Positions 3,723 through 7,364 of a DNA stretch of 7,364 bases are shown one piece after another. The translations under genes and the position numbers were made by a program. The stretch comes from Nautiliaceae bacterium. GTDB taxonomy: Bacteria > Campylobacterota > Campylobacteria > Campylobacterales > Nautiliaceae. The notes beneath the pieces were generated by a model. The model was not told where the DNA came from and searched no databases. It worked only from the letters and a program-made list of their open reading frames with translations. The stretch is taken from assembly GCA_027008345.1 (NCBI GenBank), contig JALTBU010000030.1:3987-11350 (forward strand), given 5' to 3'. Positions within the stretch are counted from its first letter, which is position 1; each line of letters begins with the position of its first letter.

Positions 3723-6509
3723 ATGATACATTATGAGGATAAAATTCTTTCAATACCGTCAAAATACAATATTTCATATATATCTTCAATATTAAAAAAT
3801 TTCAAAATTGAAATTATAAATATTGATAAAAAAAATCAACATTTTTTATATTATTTAGATAAAGCCTTAAACGAAGAATCATTAAAAATCATAAAACTTA
3901 TTCTTGCCAAAAAAATTCCTTCTGAATGCAGACTTTATTTTTTAGCTGAATTTTTAACTCTTAAAGAAATAAATTTAATCCGTGCAATAGCAAAATATCA
4001 AAAACAGCTTCTTTTTGAATTTGAAGAAAGACTTATTATAAACACTCTTCTTTTATATTCAGATATAACTTTATTGATTATAAAATATTTTAAAAACAAC
4101 TTTTCAAAAAATGATAAAACAATAGAAAAAAAGATTGAAACAGAGTTAAAAAACATCACCAATCCAAATCACAGTAAAATATTGGAATTTTTTTATATAA
4201 TAGTAAAAAATATAACAAAAACAAATTTTTTTCTTAATAAAAAAACAATTTCTTTCAAAATTGAAACAAAAAATTTTAAGCATATGCTTTTTGGAATCCA
4301 GCCAAATATAGAAATGTTTGTATATCACAAAGATTTTAATGGTGTTCATCTTAGGGTCAGTAAAATAAGCAGGGGCGGAATCAGATATTCCACAAGAACA
4401 GATTTCAGAGAAGAAATAAAAGATTTAATGAAAACACAGATGATTAAAAATGCTTTTATTGTACCTGACGGAGCAAAAGGCGGCTTTTTCTTAAATGGAA
4501 AAATTACATTAAAAGAGGCCTATTCACTTTATATTGATTCACTTTTGGATTTAATAGATTTATCTTTAAATCATGATAAAAAATCAGATTTTTATTTTGT
4601 TGTAGCAGCTGACAGAGGAACATCTCATTTTAGCGATATAGCAAATGAAATTGCAATACAAAGAAATTATTTTTTAAAAGATGCCTTTGCAAGTGGAGGC
4701 AGCAGTGGCTATTCGCATAAAAAACTCGGTATTACTGCAAAAGGTGCAATCAAATCTGCAGAGATTTATTTTAAAGAATCAGAAAAAAACATTTATAAAG
4801 ACAAAATAAGCATTGTAGGTATAGGAAGTATGAGAGGCGATGTTTTTGGAAACGCTATGCTTTTAAATAAAAATTTTATGCTGATTGCCGCAATAAGCCA
4901 CAATGAAATATTTATAGACCCAAATCCTGAACCATTAACAGCTTATAAAGAGAGAAAAAGACTTTTTGAAAATGAACTTGGCTGGGAACATTATGATTTA
5001 AAAAAAATTTCAAAAGGTGGAGGGGTATTTAAAAGGAATGATAAAAATATAAAATTAACCGAAGAAATTAAAAAACTTATAAATACAAAAAAAGACACAA
5101 TATCAGGTGAAGAATTAATTAAAAAACTACTTGTTTTAAAAGTTGATATGCTTTATTTTGGAGGTATTGGCACATATGTAAAGGCAAGTAATGAATTTAA
5201 TATACATATCAGTGATAAACAGAACGAAAATATAAGAATTAATGCAGGTGATATTAAAGCTTTTTGCGTAGTAGAAGGTGCTAATCTAGCACTTACAATG
5301 AAAGCCAGATATGAATATGCCTCAAACGGTGGAAAAATAAATCTTGATGCAATAGATAACTCTGCCGGTGTTAATATAAGTGATTATGAAGTCAATATGA
5401 AAATAACTTTAAATGAATTAATAAATAAAAAAATAATTAATGAAAAAGAAAAAAAGAATATTTTAACATCTCTTACAGATGAAGTTGTTAAAAAAGTTTT
5501 ATCAAATAATAAACAGCATTCACTTATTATTACACTTGACTCAAAAAGTATCTATAAAGAAAAATTAATTAAAGTATTGGAAGTTCTTGAAAACAAAAGT
5601 GATTTTAAAAGAGAATATTATTCAATTGTTAAAAATTCCGAAATAGATATTTTATATTATAAAAACGAACTAATAAGGCCTGTTTGTGCACTTTTGATGC
5701 TTTATACAAAACTGTTTTTGAAAAAATATATTTTAAACAGTTTTAATTTAAACGATTATAATGAATATCTCAAAAAATATTTTCCTGAAAATTTCAAAGG
5801 CTATGAAAATCACCCTCTTAAAAATGAAATTATTGCCACACAAATAACTAATGAATTAATAAACCATTTTGGAATTGGTTTTATAAGTGATTTTAATGAA
5901 GAAACATTTAAATTTAAAATAATTTCTCATTTATTTTTAATGAAAATTTTCAATATAGAAAACCTTTTTAAAGAGGCTGAAAATTTACCTGTTAAAAAAC
6001 AATATGATATCTTGATAGAGATTCAAAGAGTTTTGAAATTTAGCAATAGAATATTTTTTAAAATTTTAAAAAAAGAAAAAATTGATCTTAAAAAATTAAT
6101 TGAATTTAACAAATTTGATATTAATTTAGAATTTTTTGAAAAAAATAAAACATTAGCTCACTTTATACCTTATATACTTTATCTGAGTTATAAAAAATAT
6201 GATTTAGATTTTACACTGAATAATCTAATCAAAATTTTAAAAACATTTAAAATTTCTTCATTACTTAATGAAATATATAAAATAAAACCTAAAAATGAAA
6301 TTGAAAAAAAATTAAAAGACGAAATTGAAGAATTACTCGAAATTTTTGTTCTCAAACTTCTAAAAATTATTTTAAACAATAAAAACTATACGGAAAATAT
6401 CTTAAAAGAATACGAAACACATTTAAAAAACACAATAAATAAAAGAAGAAAAAAAGATATTATGGAGTTTACACATATAGTAAATTCTATGATTTTGGCA
6501 CTAAATTGA
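3723..6509 (+). CDS. gdh: NAD-specific glutamate dehydrogenase, large (LGDH) family, short N-terminus
   Basis: A 928-residue cytoplasmic enzyme, probably interconverting glutamate and 2-oxoglutarate plus ammonia with NAD. The catalytic core is unmistakable: SRGGIRYSTRTDFREE (216-231), VPDGAKGGF (247-255, lysine K252), AADRGTSHFSDIAN (295-308, D297), VGIGSMRGDVFGNAML (365-380, nucleotide-binding turn), IFIDPNPEP (396-404), KGGGVFKR (431-438), VDMLYFGGIGTYVKAS (474-489), VVEGANLALT (516-525) and DAIDNSAGVNISDYEVNMK (542-560). Residues 570-928 form a Lys/Ile-rich, probably helical C-terminal region. In the classical 180-kDa enzymes the core follows several hundred residues of ACT/PAS-like regulatory domains; here only about 200 residues precede it. 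An in-frame TAA at 3711 rules out an upstream extension. The ribosome-binding site is weak (TAAAG, 3711-3715), and the T-tailed hairpin lies directly upstream. Its end overlaps the convergent YqeY gene by 9 bp. Confidence 0.92.
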   Translation: MIHYEDKILSIPSKYNISYISSILKNFKIEIINIDKKNQHFLYYLDKALNEESLKIIKLILAKKIPSECRLYFLAEFLTLKEINLIRAIAKYQKQLLFEFEERLIINTLLLYSDITLLIIKYFKNNFSKNDKTIEKKIETELKNITNPNHSKILEFFYIIVKNITKTNFFLNKKTISFKIETKNFKHMLFGIQPNIEMFVYHKDFNGVHLRVSKISRGGIRYSTRTDFREEIKDLMKTQMIKNAFIVPDGAKGGFFLNGKITLKEAYSLYIDSLLDLIDLSLNHDKKSDFYFVVAADRGTSHFSDIANEIAIQRNYFLKDAFASGGSSGYSHKKLGITAKGAIKSAEIYFKESEKNIYKDKISIVGIGSMRGDVFGNAMLLNKNFMLIAAISHNEIFIDPNPEPLTAYKERKRLFENELGWEHYDLKKISKGGGVFKRNDKNIKLTEEIKKLINTKKDTISGEELIKKLLVLKVDMLYFGGIGTYVKASNEFNIHISDKQNENIRINAGDIKAFCVVEGANLALTMKARYEYASNGGKINLDAIDNSAGVNISDYEVNMKITLNELINKKIINEKEKKNILTSLTDEVVKKVLSNNKQHSLIITLDSKSIYKEKLIKVLEVLENKSDFKREYYSIVKNSEIDILYYKNELIRPVCALLMLYTKLFLKKYILNSFNLNDYNEYLKKYFPENFKGYENHPLKNEIIATQITNELINHFGIGFISDFNEETFKFKIISHLFLMKIFNIENLFKEAENLPVKKQYDILIEIQRVLKFSNRIFFKILKKEKIDLKKLIEFNKFDINLEFFEKNKTLAHFIPYILYLSYKKYDLDFTLNNLIKILKTFKISSLLNEIYKIKPKNEIEKKLKDEIEELLEIFVLKLLKIILNNKNYTENILKEYETHLKNTINKRRKKDIMEFTHIVNSMILALN

Positions 6510-6893
6510 TTTAATAATTTTATTTGCAAGCCCCATATCAACATCACCTCTTTGTTTTAACCTTTTCATAATTTCACCTATATTTTTTGAACCAATTTCA
6601 TCTATAATTTCTTTAATAATTTTTGTTGTTTCTTCTTCATTTAACATTTTAGGTAAAAACTGTTCATATACTTCAAGCTCTTTTTTTGCATCTTCCATAC
6701 CGGCGTCTATAGACTCTTTTGCCATTTTTGAAAGTTTTTTTGCTGCTTCCATTATATGTTTTTCATTTACTTCTTCGCTTTTTTCTTTTGCAATTTTCTG
6801 TGCTGTATCAACTAACATCATTAAAGCATTTGCTTTGGTTTTATCTTCTTTTTTTGCTTTCATCATCATTTTTTTTAATTCAATTATTGTCAT
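6501..6893 (-). CDS. yqeY: GatB/YqeY domain-containing protein
   Basis: A 130-residue helical protein with the YqeY fold, similar to the C-terminal tRNA-binding tail of GatB, the amidotransferase subunit that makes Gln-tRNA or Asn-tRNA. The order of elements fits: an N-terminal helix with Lys-rich repeats, a long central helix (about 40-75), the family hallmark YEQFLPKMLNEEE (76-88), then the small tail domain with IGEIMKRLKQRGDVDMGLANKIIKS. The family is usually near 145-150 residues, so this is a little short. The longest frame starts at GTG (6899), but that codon lies in the Shine-Dalgarno itself (AAAAGGAG, 6906-6899); ATG at 6893, five bases after it, is the likely start. It follows mnmE by 16 bases in the same direction. 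Its precise role is unknown, and transamidation is not shown. Confidence 0.88.
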   Translation of the reverse strand: MTIIELKKMMMKAKKEDKTKANALMMLVDTAQKIAKEKSEEVNEKHIMEAAKKLSKMAKESIDAGMEDAKKELEVYEQFLPKMLNEEETTKIIKEIIDEIGSKNIGEIMKRLKQRGDVDMGLANKIIKSI

Positions 6894-6909
6894 ATTCACT
6901 CCTTTTATT

Positions 6910-7364
6910 TTATTTACCTACACAAAAACTCCCAAACATTTTATCAAGCATTTCATCGTATTCAAAAGGTTTTGTAATAGAAGAAATCTCTTTTATAGCA
7001 TTTTGTATGTTGTAACTAAAAAGTTCAAGCTCACCAGTAGATAAAAATTCTTCGGCATTCTCTATTTCGTTTAAAGCATTCTCAACAGCATTTACCTGTC
7101 TTGCAGATATCAAAACATAACTATCCTCAGTATTATATGAATCAAGAATTTCTTCTATTTTTTCAGTAAGGGGTGTTATATCGTCTTTTGCACTTATTTT
7201 TACAATTTTAAAATTTTTAAATTTATCTAAATCTATTTTAATTCCCCTATCTATCTTATTAATCACAATTATTACATCTTTATCCTGATTTTTAACAAGA
7301 TTTAAAATCTCTTCATCCTCTTTTGTAAAAGAAGTAGCATCAAATACAGCTAAAATAATATCAC
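6910..7364 (-). CDS. mnmE: tRNA modification GTPase MnmE, C-terminal part (5' end outside the window)
   Basis: The last 150 codons of mnmE; the reading frame is open to the window edge. MnmE with MnmG adds the (carboxymethyl)aminomethyl group at U34 of certain tRNAs. In the visible part, DIILAVFDAT (1-10) is the strand after G3, VINKID (33-38) is the G4 guanine-binding motif, and ISAK (56-59) is G5. Helical-domain residues follow, for example VLISARQVNAVENAL. The C-terminus FCVGK (146-150) holds the invariant catalytic-site Cys of the FC(I/V)GK motif. The G1 P-loop and the N-terminal folate-binding domain lie beyond the window. A GTG at 7266 is only the valine of the G4 strand, not a start. 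The TAA at 6912-6910 is 16 bases before the YqeY gene, suggesting one operon. Confidence 0.95.
   Translation of the reverse strand, partial: DIILAVFDATSFTKEDEEILNLVKNQDKDVIIVINKIDRGIKIDLDKFKNFKIVKISAKDDITPLTEKIEEILDSYNTEDSYVLISARQVNAVENALNEIENAEEFLSTGELELFSYNIQNAIKEISSITKPFEYDEMLDKMFGSFCVGK

Noticed and set aside
4146..4349. Minus-strand open frame opposite gdh (and a similar one at 6188-6379)
   Set aside because: Complement of A-rich codons gives Phe/Ile/Lys-rich frames by chance; the plus strand is clearly coding for the dehydrogenase.
6304..6311. Run of eight A in gdh as a programmed slippage site
   Set aside because: Long A-runs are frequent in this AT-rich gene, the frame stays open to a normal C-terminus, and no stimulatory structure or alternative product was seen.
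6719..7044. Plus-strand open frames opposite yqeY and mnmE
   Set aside because: Leu/Phe/Ser-rich shadows of the two recognised minus-strand genes, with no ribosome-binding site or promoter.
7264..7266. GTG as the start of a 118-residue protein on the minus strand
   Set aside because: It is the valine of the MnmE G4 strand (VINKID). The same frame continues upstream to the window edge with MnmE-like sequence.

Overview
This is an AT-rich, gene-dense bacterial window. Genes sit in short tightly packed operons, Lys codons are mostly AAA, Arg codons mostly AGA/AGG, and promoters show a clear TATAAT -10 box behind T-rich DNA with little or no -35. Together with a metal-ligand-less dihydroorotase paralogue, an AmmeMemoRadiSam gene pair and a short large-type NAD-glutamate dehydrogenase, this points to Campylobacterota (Epsilonproteobacteria). 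A Nautiliales-like thermophile is the most attractive guess, but this is inference without a database search. There are no rRNA or tRNA genes, CRISPR arrays or mobile elements.

Layout. (1) Positions 14-684, minus strand: two overlapping genes for small membrane proteins, a 60-aa two-helix protein followed by a DUF2628-like protein. (2) Positions 685-727: a 43-bp divergent promoter region. (3) Positions 728-1714, plus: a dihydroorotase homologue that has lost its metal ligands (pyrC2/pyrC' type). (4) Positions 1738-3580, plus: a promoter with an extended -10, then amrS (radical SAM) and amrB (MEMO family), coupled by an ATGA overlap. The usual third partner, AmrA/AMMECR1, is not in the window. 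(5) Positions 3581-3722: a 142-bp intergenic region that is not empty. It holds an extended -10 promoter, a small hairpin enclosing a near-perfect Shine-Dalgarno, a 19-codon ORF for a very basic peptide, and a 15-bp hairpin ending in a T-run. (6) Positions 3723-6509, plus: a 928-residue NAD-specific glutamate dehydrogenase of the large (LGDH) family with a very short N-terminal part. (7) Positions 6501-7364, minus: the C-terminal part of mnmE (tRNA modification GTPase) followed by a GatB/YqeY-domain protein, whose end overlaps the end of the dehydrogenase gene by 9 bp.

How the genes relate. AmrS and AmrB belong to one conserved system whose chemistry I do not consider settled. The dihydroorotase-like protein is probably a structural partner of aspartate transcarbamoylase. 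The dehydrogenase links glutamate and 2-oxoglutarate. MnmE and YqeY both relate to tRNA. The least explained part of the window is the compact transcription unit at about 3589-3706. It could be a small mRNA for a basic, possibly ribosome- or RNA-binding peptide, a small RNA, or an attenuator-like leader in front of the dehydrogenase gene.

Two start codons are best moved from the longest-ORF choice: amrB to 2789 and the YqeY gene to 6893. The visible mnmE fragment has no true start in the window.
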